Positions 8,582 through 16,944 of a stretch of 64,000 nucleotides of DNA are shown here, piece after piece. Each line of letters starts with the position of its first letter. The first letter of the stretch is position 1. The translations under genes and the position numbers were made by a program. The notes under the pieces were generated by a model. It was not told where the DNA came from. It saw only the letters and a program-made list of their open reading frames with translations, and did not search any database. Origin of the DNA: Croceibacterium_A sp035626815 (GTDB lineage: Bacteria; Pseudomonadota; Alphaproteobacteria; Sphingomonadales; Sphingomonadaceae); the NCBI GenBank assembly GCA_035626815.1, contig DASPMY010000048.1:5305-69304 (forward strand), in the 5' to 3' direction.

Positions 8582-10012
8582 TCACCCCTCATGCACCGCC
8601 TTCAGCACCATGCAGGCGAGCACCCCTTCGGGGCCGTCCTCGCTGCCGTGGCCCGACCACTTGACGCCGCCGAACGGCGCGTCGGCGCCGCCGATCATGT
8701 GGCTGTTGAGGCCGATCATGCCGCTCTCGATCTCGGCGGCGAGGCGGCGCTGGCGGCGGTAGTCGCCGGTCCAGGCATAGGCGGCGAGGCCGTAGGGGAG
8801 GCGATTGGCCTCGGCGATCATCTCGTCCTCGCCGCGGAACGGGTTGATCAGCGCGACCGGGCCGAACGGCTCCTCGTTCATGATCTGCGCGTCGAGCGGG
8901 ATCTCGCTCAGCACCGACGGGGCGTAGAAGTAGCCCTGGTTGCCGATCCGCTCGCCGCCGAGGAGCAGGGTCGCGCCCTTGTCCCTGGCGTCGCCGATCA
9001 GCCGGTCCATCGCCTCGGGCCGGCGCGGGTTGGCCATCGGCCCCATCTGCGTGCCTTCGGCGAGGCCGTCGCCGACCTTCACCTTCTTCGCGCGCTCGAC
9101 GAAGCCGTCGCGGAAGCGCTCGAATACGGTGTCCTCGACGATGAACCGCGTCGGCGAGACGCACACCTGGCCGGCGTTGCGGTACTTGCCGGCGACCGCG
9201 GTATCGAGCGCCTTGTCGAGGTCGGCGTCGCCGAACACCAGCACCGGGCCGTGGCCGCCGAGCTCCATCGTGGTGCGCTTCATGTCCTCGGCGGCGAGCT
9301 TGGCGAGGTGCTTGCCGACCACGGTCGAGCCGGTGAAGCTCAACTTGCGGATCACGGGGCTGCCGAGCAGATGGCGGCTGACCTCGTCCGGCACGCCGAA
9401 CACGGCCTGGGCGACTTCCCTCGGCAGGCCGGCGTCGAGCAGGCACTGCAGCACGCCGAGCGCGGAGGCGGGCGTTTCCTCGGCGGCCTTCATGATCACC
9501 GAGCAGCCCGCGGCGATCGGCGCGCCGAGCTTGCGGCCGGGATTGCCGAGCGGAAAGTTCCACGGCGCGAACGCGGCGACCGGGCCGACCGGCTCCCACC
9601 GCACGGTCGAGCGAAGGCCCTCGGGCCGGACCAGCTCGCGGCCGTAGAGCCGGAAGCACTCGCCGGCGTAGAAGTTGAACAGGCCGACGTTCATCATCAC
9701 TTCGATGCGGCTTTCGGCGAGCGGCTTGCCCTGCTCGAGCGTGGCGATGCGGGCGAGCTGCTCCTGCCGCTCGAGCATCAGCCGAGCCGCCCCGGTGAGC
9801 ACCGCGGCGCGCTCCTGCGGGGTCGACTTGCGCCACAGCCGGAAGCCGCGCGCCGCCGCCTCGAGCGCGCGGTCGAGGTCCGCCGCCTCGGCCAGCGGCA
9901 GCGCACCGATCGCCTCGCCGGTCACCGGATTGACCACGTCGAAGGTCCGCCGTCCGCCGCCGGAAATGCGCTCGCCGTCGATGATCATGTGCAGGGCGGG
10001 GTAGTCGCTCAT
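8582..10012 (-). CDS. NAD(P)-dependent aldehyde dehydrogenase (semialdehyde/aromatic aldehyde type)
   Basis: A 476-residue aldehyde dehydrogenase superfamily enzyme oxidising an aldehyde to its acid. Asn152 in APWNFPLGNP stabilises the oxyanion, FTGSTVVGK (227-235) is the nucleotide loop, Glu250 lies in TMELGGHGP and the catalytic Cys284 in GQVCVSPTRF. It resembles succinate-semialdehyde dehydrogenases by sequence. Next to a benzoylformate-type decarboxylase, an aromatic aldehyde such as vanillin is a likely substrate; that is inference from context. It lies upstream of the LigW-like gene in the same orientation. Confidence 0.87.
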   Translation of the reverse strand: MSDYPALHMIIDGERISGGGRRTFDVVNPVTGEAIGALPLAEAADLDRALEAAARGFRLWRKSTPQERAAVLTGAARLMLERQEQLARIATLEQGKPLAESRIEVMMNVGLFNFYAGECFRLYGRELVRPEGLRSTVRWEPVGPVAAFAPWNFPLGNPGRKLGAPIAAGCSVIMKAAEETPASALGVLQCLLDAGLPREVAQAVFGVPDEVSRHLLGSPVIRKLSFTGSTVVGKHLAKLAAEDMKRTTMELGGHGPVLVFGDADLDKALDTAVAGKYRNAGQVCVSPTRFIVEDTVFERFRDGFVERAKKVKVGDGLAEGTQMGPMANPRRPEAMDRLIGDARDKGATLLLGGERIGNQGYFYAPSVLSEIPLDAQIMNEEPFGPVALINPFRGEDEMIAEANRLPYGLAAYAWTGDYRRQRRLAAEIESGMIGLNSHMIGGADAPFGGVKWSGHGSEDGPEGVLACMVLKAVHEG

Positions 10013-10079
10013 CGAGGTCTCCGGGGCAGGGGGCGCGCCATCGCCCGATGGGAAAGACGCGAGAGCGTGTCAACGCTTC

Positions 10080-10165
10080 TCGCGCCCCCGCGAAGGCGAG
10101 GGGGCGGAGCGGCACGCACCGCACCTGAAGCCGTGGGTTCCCGCCTACGCGGGGACGCGGGATTC
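10080..10165. repeat. Extragenic inverted-repeat element, family A, copy 2
   Basis: It shares the core CCCGCCTACGCGGGGACGCG with the copy at 4471-4555, in the same orientation, but with a diverged left arm (CGCCCCCGCGAAGGCGAGGGG). It lies in the gap between the second MFS gene and the aldehyde dehydrogenase gene. Confidence 0.65.
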
Positions 10166-10182
10166 GATCCAGCGGGCGTCCT

Positions 10183-11598
10183 TCACTGCCCCATCGCCTC
10201 GAGCCGCTCGACTTCCTCGCGGTAGGGGCGGATGCCGCGCCACATGAACAAGGTGGCGAGCGGCAGGAACACCACGGCGGTGATCAGGATCGCCTTCCAG
10301 ATGTCCTGCTCGTTCCCGACGATGAAGGTGCTCACGAAGCCGATCACCATCGGCCCCATTGCGCCGAAGAAGGTGAACATGAACAAGTACAGCGCGGTCA
10401 CCTGGCCGCGCATCTCGTTGGGGGCGATGCGCTGGATGGCGGCGTTCTGAGCCGGCGCGCCGGCCAGGCCGAAGAACACCGACAGCGCCATGCAGCCCAG
10501 CGCCAGCTCGCCGGTCGGCATCAGCGGCATGGCGATGGTGACGACGGTGGTGCAGGTGAAGATGATGGCGGTGGCGCGGATGTTGGCGTCCTTGTGGCGC
10601 TTGCCCAGCCAGGTGACGAACACGCCGCCCACGGTGATGCCGAGCAGCATCGCGACCAGCAGCATCGAGCCGAGCAGGGTGCCGAGCTGCGCTTCGTCCC
10701 ACCCTGCGTACGTGCGCAGGATGAACGGGGCGCGGAACTGCGGCAGGCCCTGGCTCTCGGTCGCCGACATCGCCAACGCTACGAACAGCGGCAGGAACAC
10801 GTACTTGCGGCGCCAGATCGCCACCGCGGCATCGAAGCCCATGAACGCGACCGCCTTGCGCCAGAACGGCGCCGTCGGCGGCACGATCAGCCGCGCCTCG
10901 ACAGGGCCGCGCCGGGGCGGCTCCTTCACCGTCAGCCAGATCAGGCCGGCGAGCAGGCCGGGCAGGCCGACCATGATCAGCACCAGTTGCCAGCTGAAGA
11001 TCTCCAGCCCGAGCACGCTGGTCGTCGCGCCGAGCGTGTCGGTCCAGCGGATCAGCCGCCCGCCGAGGATGTTGCCGAGCGAACTGCCGAGGATGTAGCC
11101 GAGCTGGAGCAGGGCGAAGACCAGCGGAATCCTCAACGGGCGGAAATAGTCGACCAGGATCGAGTACGAACCCGGCCCGTTGGCCGACGAGCTGGCGCCG
11201 ACGAACAGCCGCGTGGCGACGAGCTGCCACAGGTTCTGCGCGAGGCCGCCCAGCGCCATGATCGTGCCCAGCGCGGCAATCCCTGCGGACAGAACGTACT
11301 TGCGCGGGAAGATGTCGACCAGCCGCGCCAGCGGGATGCCGACGATCACGTAGGCGACCACCGTCACCGGACCGAGCAGCACGCCGAGGGTGAAGTCGGA
11401 AATGCCGAAGCTGAGCTTCATCTTCTCGGCGAGCAGGCCGAACGCGGTCTGGTCGAGGAATGTCACGAAAGTGGCGAAGACGACGGCGAACAGCGCCCAC
11501 GAGCCGGCCTTGGGCGACGGCCATGCCGCGGCGGCGGAGCCCTGCGGCCGCGGTCCCGTGCCGCCGACGATATCCGCTCCGGTGGGCGCGATAGCCAT
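10183..11598 (-). CDS. MFS transporter
   Basis: A 471-residue polytopic membrane protein. After a polar N-terminus of about 30 residues the first helix runs through WALFAVVFATFVTFLDQTAFGLL. It is followed by a GPVTVVAYVIVGIPLARLVD segment with the A-motif-like LARLVDIFPRKYVL. Further spans include LVLIMVGLPGLLAGLIWLTV and the terminal group ending FLPLATLFMWRGIRPY. It is the first gene of the minus-strand run and is divergent from an SDR gene across a region with a 10-bp direct repeat, so it may be inducible. The aromatic substrate is inferred from neighbours only. Confidence 0.83.
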   Translation of the reverse strand: MAIAPTGADIVGGTGPRPQGSAAAAWPSPKAGSWALFAVVFATFVTFLDQTAFGLLAEKMKLSFGISDFTLGVLLGPVTVVAYVIVGIPLARLVDIFPRKYVLSAGIAALGTIMALGGLAQNLWQLVATRLFVGASSSANGPGSYSILVDYFRPLRIPLVFALLQLGYILGSSLGNILGGRLIRWTDTLGATTSVLGLEIFSWQLVLIMVGLPGLLAGLIWLTVKEPPRRGPVEARLIVPPTAPFWRKAVAFMGFDAAVAIWRRKYVFLPLFVALAMSATESQGLPQFRAPFILRTYAGWDEAQLGTLLGSMLLVAMLLGITVGGVFVTWLGKRHKDANIRATAIIFTCTTVVTIAMPLMPTGELALGCMALSVFFGLAGAPAQNAAIQRIAPNEMRGQVTALYLFMFTFFGAMGPMVIGFVSTFIVGNEQDIWKAILITAVVFLPLATLFMWRGIRPYREEVERLEAMGQ

Positions 11599-11635
11599 GG
11601 CCGCTCTCCCCGCGCTGCCCCGCTTGCCGCGGGTG

Positions 11636-11706
11636 TTGTCGCAATTCCCTTGCCCGGTTTTCTAGGAGGTGAATAGAGGAAGGCGAAACTGAATCTTTGT
11701 CGCAAT
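11636..11706. promoter_or_regulatory. Divergent regulatory region with TTGTCGCAAT direct repeats
   Basis: The 140-bp gap between two divergent catabolic genes contains TTGTCGCAAT at 11636-11645 and again, identically, at 11697-11706, a 61-bp centre spacing or about six helical turns. The half-site TTG-N3-CAA is weakly palindromic. This is a candidate operator controlling both runs; the regulator is not in the window. Confidence 0.4.
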
Positions 11707-11738
11707 CGGTCGCTCGGGCGGCCGGGAGAGGTGGGCCG

Positions 11739-12647
11739 ATGCAGGACCTCATGGGCAAGACCGCGTTCGTCACCGGCGGGGCCAGCGGCATCGGGCTGGG
11801 CATCGCCAAGGCGCTGCTCGGCGCGGGGATGAAGGTCACGATCGCCGACATCCGCGAGGACCACCTCGAGGACGCGCGCGAGGAGCTCGACGGGCGCGGC
11901 GACGTGCTGCCGATCCCGCTCGACGTGACCGACCGGGCGGCGTTCGCCGCCGCCGCCGACGAGACCGAGCGCAAGTTCGGCAACATCCACGTGCTGGTGA
12001 ACAACGCCGGCGTCGCCGCGCTCGGCCCGGTCGAGCTGGCCGCCTACGGCGACTGGGACTGGACGCTCGGCGTGTGCCTCGGCGGCACGGTCAACGGCAT
12101 CGTCACCATCCTGCCGCGCATCCTGGCGCACGGGCAGGGCGGGCACATCGTCTCGACTGCGTCGATGAGCGGGATGGTGCCGCACGCCGGCGCGGCGACG
12201 TACGTCACCGCGAAGGCCGGGGTGATCGGCCTGATGGAGGCGATGCGCGCCGAGCTCGAGGACAAAGGGGTGGTGTGCAGCGCGTTCTGCCCGGGCGGGG
12301 TGCAGTCGAACATCGCCGAGGCCGGCAAGACGCGGCAGGATCGCTTCGCCGAGACCGGCTATGCCGAGACCGACAAGGCGCGCCAGGCCTCCGGCAATCT
12401 GATGCACCTGTTCATGACCAAGGAGGAAGTCGGCGAGCGGGTGCTCGAAGGCATCCTCGCCGACGAGCTGTTCATCCTGACGCACTCCGAATTCCTCGAC
12501 GGGGTGAAGGATCGCGCCGCGGCGATGGTCGCCGCGGTGCCGCACAAGCGGCCAGAGAACCACGAGTACAAGCAGACGTTCGCGCGGCTGTTCCGCAACC
12601 CGGTCCACGCCGCCGAGATCGCCCGGCAGGAGAAGCTCAAGGCATGA
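11739..12647 (+). CDS. SDR-family oxidoreductase, catabolic cluster copy 1
   Basis: A 302-residue classical short-chain dehydrogenase. The cofactor motif TGGASGIG occupies residues 12-19, NNAG lies about 88-91, a Ser in STASMSG about 139-144, and the catalytic pair is Tyr155/Lys159 in YVTAK. The start at ATG 11739 follows GGGAGAGG; ATG 11751 is also possible. Its ATGA junction with the next gene implies translational coupling. It is clearly paralogous to the SDR at 13318 (both have YGDWDW or YDDWDW followed by a GV.LGG segment). It is likely an alcohol or ketone redox step of the aromatic pathway. Confidence 0.85.
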   Translation: MQDLMGKTAFVTGGASGIGLGIAKALLGAGMKVTIADIREDHLEDAREELDGRGDVLPIPLDVTDRAAFAAAADETERKFGNIHVLVNNAGVAALGPVELAAYGDWDWTLGVCLGGTVNGIVTILPRILAHGQGGHIVSTASMSGMVPHAGAATYVTAKAGVIGLMEAMRAELEDKGVVCSAFCPGGVQSNIAEAGKTRQDRFAETGYAETDKARQASGNLMHLFMTKEEVGERVLEGILADELFILTHSEFLDGVKDRAAAMVAAVPHKRPENHEYKQTFARLFRNPVHAAEIARQEKLKA

Positions 12648-13180
12648 CGCGCCCAGTTTACGACGATGGCTACGCGCGCGACCGCGCCGAGATCGAGGAC
12701 CTGCTGTCGCGCTACCTGTTCGCGATGGACTACAACGACTTCGACACGTACGCCGACACTTTCACCGAGGACGGCACGCTCGAGTTCGCGCGCGGCTCGG
12801 TCACCGGGCGCGACGAGATCAAGTCCGCCGCCAAGAACTTCAAGGAAGCGGTCGGGGCGATCTACGTCGACGTCGACCGCAAGCCGGCAGTGCTGCGCCA
12901 CGTGCTGTGCCACTCGACCATCCGGGTCGAGGGCGACCGCGCCTGGCACACCGGGTTCTGGTTCGAGTGCGCCAACGACGGCCCGCGCAACGCGGCCGGT
13001 CGGCTGACCCCGACGCTCGGCACGTTCGGCATCTACGAGGACGAGCTCGAGCGCGTCGACGGGCGCTGGCTGTTCAGCCTGCGGCGCATCCTCAACGAGT
13101 TCCTGCCCGGGCGCGAGAGCGGGAAGGAGAACCCGGTGCTGGCGATGGACGCGAAGGTCCTTCGAGACGCGTCTTCGTGA
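12644..13180 (+). CDS. SnoaL/NTF2-like protein
   Basis: A 178-residue protein of the nuclear-transport-factor-2/SnoaL fold. The N-terminal RAEIEDLLSRYLFAMDYNDF and TFTEDGTLEFARGSVTGRDEI are typical; a second half with HVLCHSTIRVEG and AWHTGFWFECAND completes the cone fold. Family members are small hydratases, isomerases, dehydrases or ring-hydroxylating dioxygenase beta-like proteins. Its ATG overlaps the previous stop (ATGA), preceded by CAGGAGAAG. The last residues VLRDASS and the stop codon are encoded inside the family B repeat at 13157, so the repeat has rewritten its C-terminus. Confidence 0.8.
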   Translation: MTRPVYDDGYARDRAEIEDLLSRYLFAMDYNDFDTYADTFTEDGTLEFARGSVTGRDEIKSAAKNFKEAVGAIYVDVDRKPAVLRHVLCHSTIRVEGDRAWHTGFWFECANDGPRNAAGRLTPTLGTFGIYEDELERVDGRWLFSLRRILNEFLPGRESGKENPVLAMDAKVLRDASS

Positions 13181-13298
13181 CGCGCCCCGCGGCTCCTCAG
13201 CCGCTCCTCAGGATGGGCGGGACTAGAAATAGCCGCTCATCCTGAGGAGAGACTGAGCCCTGAGCTTGTCGAAGGGTCCAAGGCCCGTCTCGAAGGAC
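13157..13298. repeat. Extragenic inverted-repeat element, family B, copy 2
   Basis: The same terminal repeats as copy 1: GTCCTTCGAGACG (13157-13169) and CGTCTCGAAGGAC (13286-13298). The inner CCGCTCCTCAGGATGGGCGG faces CCGCTCATCCTGAGG. It begins inside the SnoaL-like gene and supplies its final codons and stop, then fills the gap to the next SDR gene. Confidence 0.8.
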
Positions 13299-13317
13299 CC
13301 CTGGATAGGAGAGTAGG

Positions 13318-14235
13318 ATGAAGGACTTCGCCGGCCGCACCGCCTTCGTCACCGGCGGGGCCAACGGGGTGGGCATCGGCATCGTCCGCAACCTGCTGGG
13401 CGAAGGCTGCAAGGTGGCGATCGCCGACATCCGCCAGGACTCGATCGACGCCGCGCTGGCCGGCGTCGACACCCGCGCGGTCATGGGCGTCCAATTGAAC
13501 GTGATGGACCGCGCCGGGTTCGCCGCCGCCGCCGACCAGGTCGAGGCCGAGCTCGGCCCGGTCAGCCTGCTGTTCAACAACGCCGGCATCAACCTCTTCC
13601 AGACCATCGAGGACAGCTCCTACGACGACTGGGACTGGGTCCTCGGGGTCAACCTCGGCGGGGTGATCAACGGGGTGATGACGTTCGCGCCGCGAATGAA
13701 GGCGCGCGCGCGGTCGGGGGAGGTGACCGGCGGCCACATCACCAACACCGCCAGCATGGCGAGCTTCATCGCCAGCGGCGCGCCCGGCATCTACAACACC
13801 GCCAAGTTCGCGGTGCGCGGGCTCTCCTATTCGCTGCGCCACTCGATGTATCCGTACGGCATCGGCGTCTCGGTGGTGCATCCGGGGCTGGTCAAGAGCC
13901 TGATCTACGCCAGCGACGCCGTGCGGCCCGACGCGCTCAAGCGCGCGATGCAGCCGGTCGACCCTGCGGCGGTCGAGCGGCTCGCCGGCATCCACCAGTT
14001 CGGCATGGAGCCCGACACGATCGGCGCGCGCATCCTCGACGGCATCCGCGAGAACCGCGCCAACATCTTCACACATCCCGATCACAAGGACGAGCTGCGC
14101 GAGATCTTCGACGAGATACTCGCCGACTATCGCGACTATCCGGAGGACGCCGGCTTCGAGCGGCGCGTGGCCTTCGAGCAGGCGCGGCGCGAGAAATTCG
14201 CCGAAACCCGCCGCCAGGCGCAGGCGGTCGGCTGA
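13318..14235 (+). CDS. SDR-family oxidoreductase, catabolic cluster copy 2
   Basis: A 305-residue classical short-chain dehydrogenase with TGGANGVG (12-19), FNNAGIN (87-93), a Ser in NTASMAS, and catalytic Tyr159/Lys163 in GIYNTAK. ATAGGAGAGTAGG immediately precedes the ATG. It has about the same architecture as the SDR at 11739 and probably arose by duplication. The C-terminus is extended and charged (RRVAFEQARREKFAETRRQ). It is expected to oxidise or reduce an alcohol/ketone intermediate; the substrate is unknown. Confidence 0.85.
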   Translation: MKDFAGRTAFVTGGANGVGIGIVRNLLGEGCKVAIADIRQDSIDAALAGVDTRAVMGVQLNVMDRAGFAAAADQVEAELGPVSLLFNNAGINLFQTIEDSSYDDWDWVLGVNLGGVINGVMTFAPRMKARARSGEVTGGHITNTASMASFIASGAPGIYNTAKFAVRGLSYSLRHSMYPYGIGVSVVHPGLVKSLIYASDAVRPDALKRAMQPVDPAAVERLAGIHQFGMEPDTIGARILDGIRENRANIFTHPDHKDELREIFDEILADYRDYPEDAGFERRVAFEQARREKFAETRRQAQAVG

Positions 14236-14273
14236 CGGTGTTCGTTCAGCTTGGCCCGGCTAAGGCGAGCCGC

Positions 14274-14657
14274 ATGACGCGAGCCCTCGCCCTGATCTCC
14301 GCGCTCCTGCTCGCGGCTCCCGCGACGGCGCAGGAGCGGCAGCGCGACATGTCGCTCGAGCAGCGGATGCAGCTGCGCTGCTCGGCCGCGTTCGCCATCG
14401 TCGCCAACGAGCAGCAGCGCGGCATCGCCTCGGCGCGCGCCTATCCGCCGCTCGGCGAGCGCGGGAAGGAATACTTCGTGCGCGCCGGCGCGCGGCTGAT
14501 CGACGAGCTCGGCCTGTCGCGCGAGCAGCTCCAGGCGCTGCTCAAGACCGAGGTCGAGGCGCTCCAGGCGCGGGCGATGGAGGCCGGCGATCCCGCCGCG
14601 TTCGTCGACAGCGTGATGCAGCCCTGCCTGACCGCGCTCGAGGCGTCGGGCCTCTAG
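14274..14657 (+). CDS. Small exported protein of unknown function
   Basis: A 127-residue protein. The ATG at 14274 gives a signal peptide MTRALALISALLLAAPATAQ; an in-frame GTG at 14238 lacks one. The mature part has two cysteines (LRCSAAFA and MQPCLTAL), probably an oxidised pair holding a helical bundle, and is rich in Glu, Arg and Ala. I recognise no domain. It lies directly after the second SDR gene, but the 38-nt gap and its exported nature suggest it is a separate housekeeping gene. Confidence 0.65.
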   Translation: MTRALALISALLLAAPATAQERQRDMSLEQRMQLRCSAAFAIVANEQQRGIASARAYPPLGERGKEYFVRAGARLIDELGLSREQLQALLKTEVEALQARAMEAGDPAAFVDSVMQPCLTALEASGL

Positions 14658-14723
14658 GTTCAGGCTCGCTTCAGCGGTGGCATGCCATGCGCCGCCGGAC
14701 CGTTCTGCACAGGAGACGGACCG

Positions 14724-15161
14724 ATGCGCCTCGCCCTTCCAGCGCTGATTGCCGCCTGCGTGCTGGTCCCCGCCGCGGCGTCGGCCGCCGAATCCGACAG
14801 CGATGCCGGCCGCCTCGCCGAGGCGCTGCGCGATCCCGCGCGCCAGGCGCAGATCGCCGCGACCGCGGAGGCCGTCACCGGCGCGGTGCTGGCGATGCCG
14901 GCGGCGCCGCTGATGAAGTCGCTGGCGGAGATCGCCGGCGAGGACCCGGAGCGGATCGATCCCGACTTGCGCGTCGGCGACCTGGTCGACACCGAAGACG
15001 CCGAGGCGCCGCGCGAGTTCGCCCATCGGCTGCCGCAGATGATGGGCGCGATGGCGACGATGGCCGCGACGCTGGAGGCGATGCTGCCCGAGCTGCGGGC
15101 GATGGGCGACCGCATCGCCGAGGACCTGCACGACCCCTGGGTGGCCGACGCCGGCGAATAA
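14724..15161 (+). CDS. Small exported helical protein of unknown function
   Basis: A 145-residue protein starting at the ATG 14724 after AGGAGA. The signal peptide is MRLALPALIAACVLVPAAAS with an ASA cleavage region. The mature part is alanine-rich and helical, with many methionines in LPQMMGAMATMAATLEAMLP. No cysteines remain after processing and no known domain is recognised. It resembles other small periplasmic proteins of sphingomonads. Confidence 0.65.
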   Translation: MRLALPALIAACVLVPAAASAAESDSDAGRLAEALRDPARQAQIAATAEAVTGAVLAMPAAPLMKSLAEIAGEDPERIDPDLRVGDLVDTEDAEAPREFAHRLPQMMGAMATMAATLEAMLPELRAMGDRIAEDLHDPWVADAGE

Positions 15162-15218
15162 TCCTCGCGCCGCCCGGTAGACGGCGCCCGTGCCTTGCGG
15201 CATGACCGCGGCGCAAGC

Positions 15219-15890
15219 ATGTGGCAGCTCTTTTACTTCCCGCTCTGTCCGTTCAGCCGCAAGGTCCGGCTCGCGCTCGGCGAGAAGGGCGTCGGCTACG
15301 AGCTCAGGCGCGAGACGCCGTGGGACGCCGGCGAGCAGTTCTACGCCTATAATCCGGCCGGCCGCACGCCGGTGCTGCGGCTGGAGGAGAAGAACCTCAC
15401 GCTGATCGACAGCCAGGCGATCTGCGAATACTTCGAGGAGACCGTCGACAAGAGCCCGCTGATCCTCGGCACCGCGGTCGGCCGGGCCGAGATCCGCCGG
15501 CTGACCGCGCTGTTCGACGAGACGTTCTACGCCGACGTCACCTATCCGCTGCTCAACGAGAAGATGAAGAAGCGGCTGGTGCTGCGCCAGTCGCCGGATT
15601 CGGGCGCGCTGCGCGCGGCGATGCGGCTGGCGCACGAACACCTCGACTACATCGACTACCTGATCGACAACAACCGCTGGCTGGCGGGCGCGCAGATGAG
15701 CCTTGCGGACTTCGCCGCCGCGGCGCAGATTTCCGTCGCCGACTACCTCGGCGGCATCGACTGGAAAGGGCATGATGGCTCGCACGGCTGGTACCGGGTG
15801 ATGAAAAGCCGCCCGAGCTTCCGCCCGCTGCTCACCGAGAAGATGGAAGGCATCCCGCCGCCGGCGCACTATGCGGACGTCAACGCGTGA
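15219..15890 (+). CDS. fzlA: FzlA-like glutathione S-transferase-fold protein
   Basis: A 223-residue protein with an N-terminal thioredoxin-like half (LFYFPLCPFSRKVRLALGEK, PAGRTPVLRL, DSQAICEYFEE) and an all-helical C-terminal half. The order, the segment LADFAAAAQISVADYLGGIDW and the ending PPAHYADV match alphaproteobacterial FzlA. In Caulobacter, FzlA binds FtsZ filaments and is needed for constriction rather than acting as a classical transferase. The SRK in place of a catalytic Tyr or Ser pocket fits that. The start at 15219 is chosen because MWQLFYFP is the family start. A generic GST is the alternative. Confidence 0.72.
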   Translation: MWQLFYFPLCPFSRKVRLALGEKGVGYELRRETPWDAGEQFYAYNPAGRTPVLRLEEKNLTLIDSQAICEYFEETVDKSPLILGTAVGRAEIRRLTALFDETFYADVTYPLLNEKMKKRLVLRQSPDSGALRAAMRLAHEHLDYIDYLIDNNRWLAGAQMSLADFAAAAQISVADYLGGIDWKGHDGSHGWYRVMKSRPSFRPLLTEKMEGIPPPAHYADVNA

Positions 15891-16372
15891 GCGTTGCAGC
15901 CGCCCGCGCGCTCGGTGGGCTGCTGCTCGCCATCGCGCTGTTCGGCAACGCCGGGGCCATCCCGCCTTCGCTGCCGGGCGACGCCGACCGCCAGGCCGAG
16001 GCGGAGAAGCAACGCCGGCAGTACGTCGCCGACCTCGAAGCGACCGAGGCGCCGGCGCTGGTCGGCCTGTTCTTCGAGCGGATGGGCGAGGGCGAGCCCT
16101 TCCCGCTCGACGACCTGTTCACCCCCGGGGCGACCTACGTCGGCCCGGACGGCGAGTGGGTAACGATCGCCGACGATCTCGACGACGACGGTTTTCCGGG
16201 CATCGCGCAGTGGCAGCAACTGGCGCTCTTCCGCCTGCCGGATTGCTGGGCAGCCGCGGCAACGACGAGGCTGGAGCCCCTGGGCTCGATCGAAGCGGTG
16301 CTCAAGTTCTACTTCGCTCGCGACGGCTCCGGCGCGTTGAGGATCTCGCGGATCGAGGAAGTGCGGCTCTAG
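15887..16372 (+). CDS. Exported protein of unknown function downstream of fzlA-like gene
   Basis: A 161-residue protein whose GTG start overlaps the previous stop (GTGA), so it is coupled to the FzlA-like gene. A signal peptide runs MSVAAARALGGLLLAIALFG to NAGA. The mature region begins with charged helical sequence, then FFERMGEGEPFPLDDLFTPG and a segment rich in Asp (ADDLDDDGFPG). It ends VLKFYFARDGSGALRISRIEE, reminiscent of small NTF2-like or cystatin-like periplasmic folds, but I cannot assign it. Confidence 0.65.
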   Translation: MSVAAARALGGLLLAIALFGNAGAIPPSLPGDADRQAEAEKQRRQYVADLEATEAPALVGLFFERMGEGEPFPLDDLFTPGATYVGPDGEWVTIADDLDDDGFPGIAQWQQLALFRLPDCWAAAATTRLEPLGSIEAVLKFYFARDGSGALRISRIEEVRL

Positions 16373-16434
16373 CGCGCAGTAGCCCGGTTGGACGCAGCCG
16401 GCCCGACCCCCATATCTGGCCCAAGGAGGCGCCG

Positions 16435-16839
16435 ATGCCCGAGAAGATGAACCTGACCGACGCCGAGTGGCGCGAGAAGCTGACGCCCGAGCAGTACCGG
16501 GTCCTGCGCGAGGCCGGGACCGAGCGTGCGTTCACCGGCAAGTACGAGAAGAACAAGGCGGCCGGCGAATACCTCTGCGCCGCCTGCGGGCAGCCGCTGT
16601 TCGACAGCGAGGCCAAGTTCGACAGCGGCTCGGGCTGGCCCAGCTTCACCCGGCCGATGGCGGGCGACGCGGTCGAGGAGCATCGCGACACCGCCCACGG
16701 CATGGTCCGCACCGAAGTGGTCTGCGCGCGCTGCGAGGGCCACCTCGGGCACGTGTTCCCCGACGGGCCGCGCGATGCGGGCGGCCTGCGCTATTGCATC
16801 AACAGCGCCGCGCTCGACTTCAAGCCGGAGGATAACTAG
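16435..16839 (+). CDS. msrB: Peptide-methionine (R)-S-oxide reductase
   Basis: A 134-residue MsrB, repairing methionine-R-sulfoxide in proteins using thioredoxin. Zinc ligands are Cys48/Cys51 (CAAC) and Cys97/Cys100 (CARCEGHLGHVF); the catalytic Cys121 lies in RYCINSAAL. The position often used as resolving Cys in GCGWPSF is Ser here (SGSGWPSF), so recycling probably does not use that residue. AAGGAGG lies 5 bases upstream of the ATG. It is complete and of usual length; msrA is elsewhere, at 31921. Confidence 0.95.
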   Translation: MPEKMNLTDAEWREKLTPEQYRVLREAGTERAFTGKYEKNKAAGEYLCAACGQPLFDSEAKFDSGSGWPSFTRPMAGDAVEEHRDTAHGMVRTEVVCARCEGHLGHVFPDGPRDAGGLRYCINSAALDFKPEDN

Positions 16840-16944
16840 GGCGCCCGCGCCCGCCCGGCGTTAACGCTGCGTTCCGATTGCCCTATGCAGATCGGCGCGG
16901 GATGCGAGGGCGAGCCACGCCCGGCTGCAGGATGACGAAGCTCG

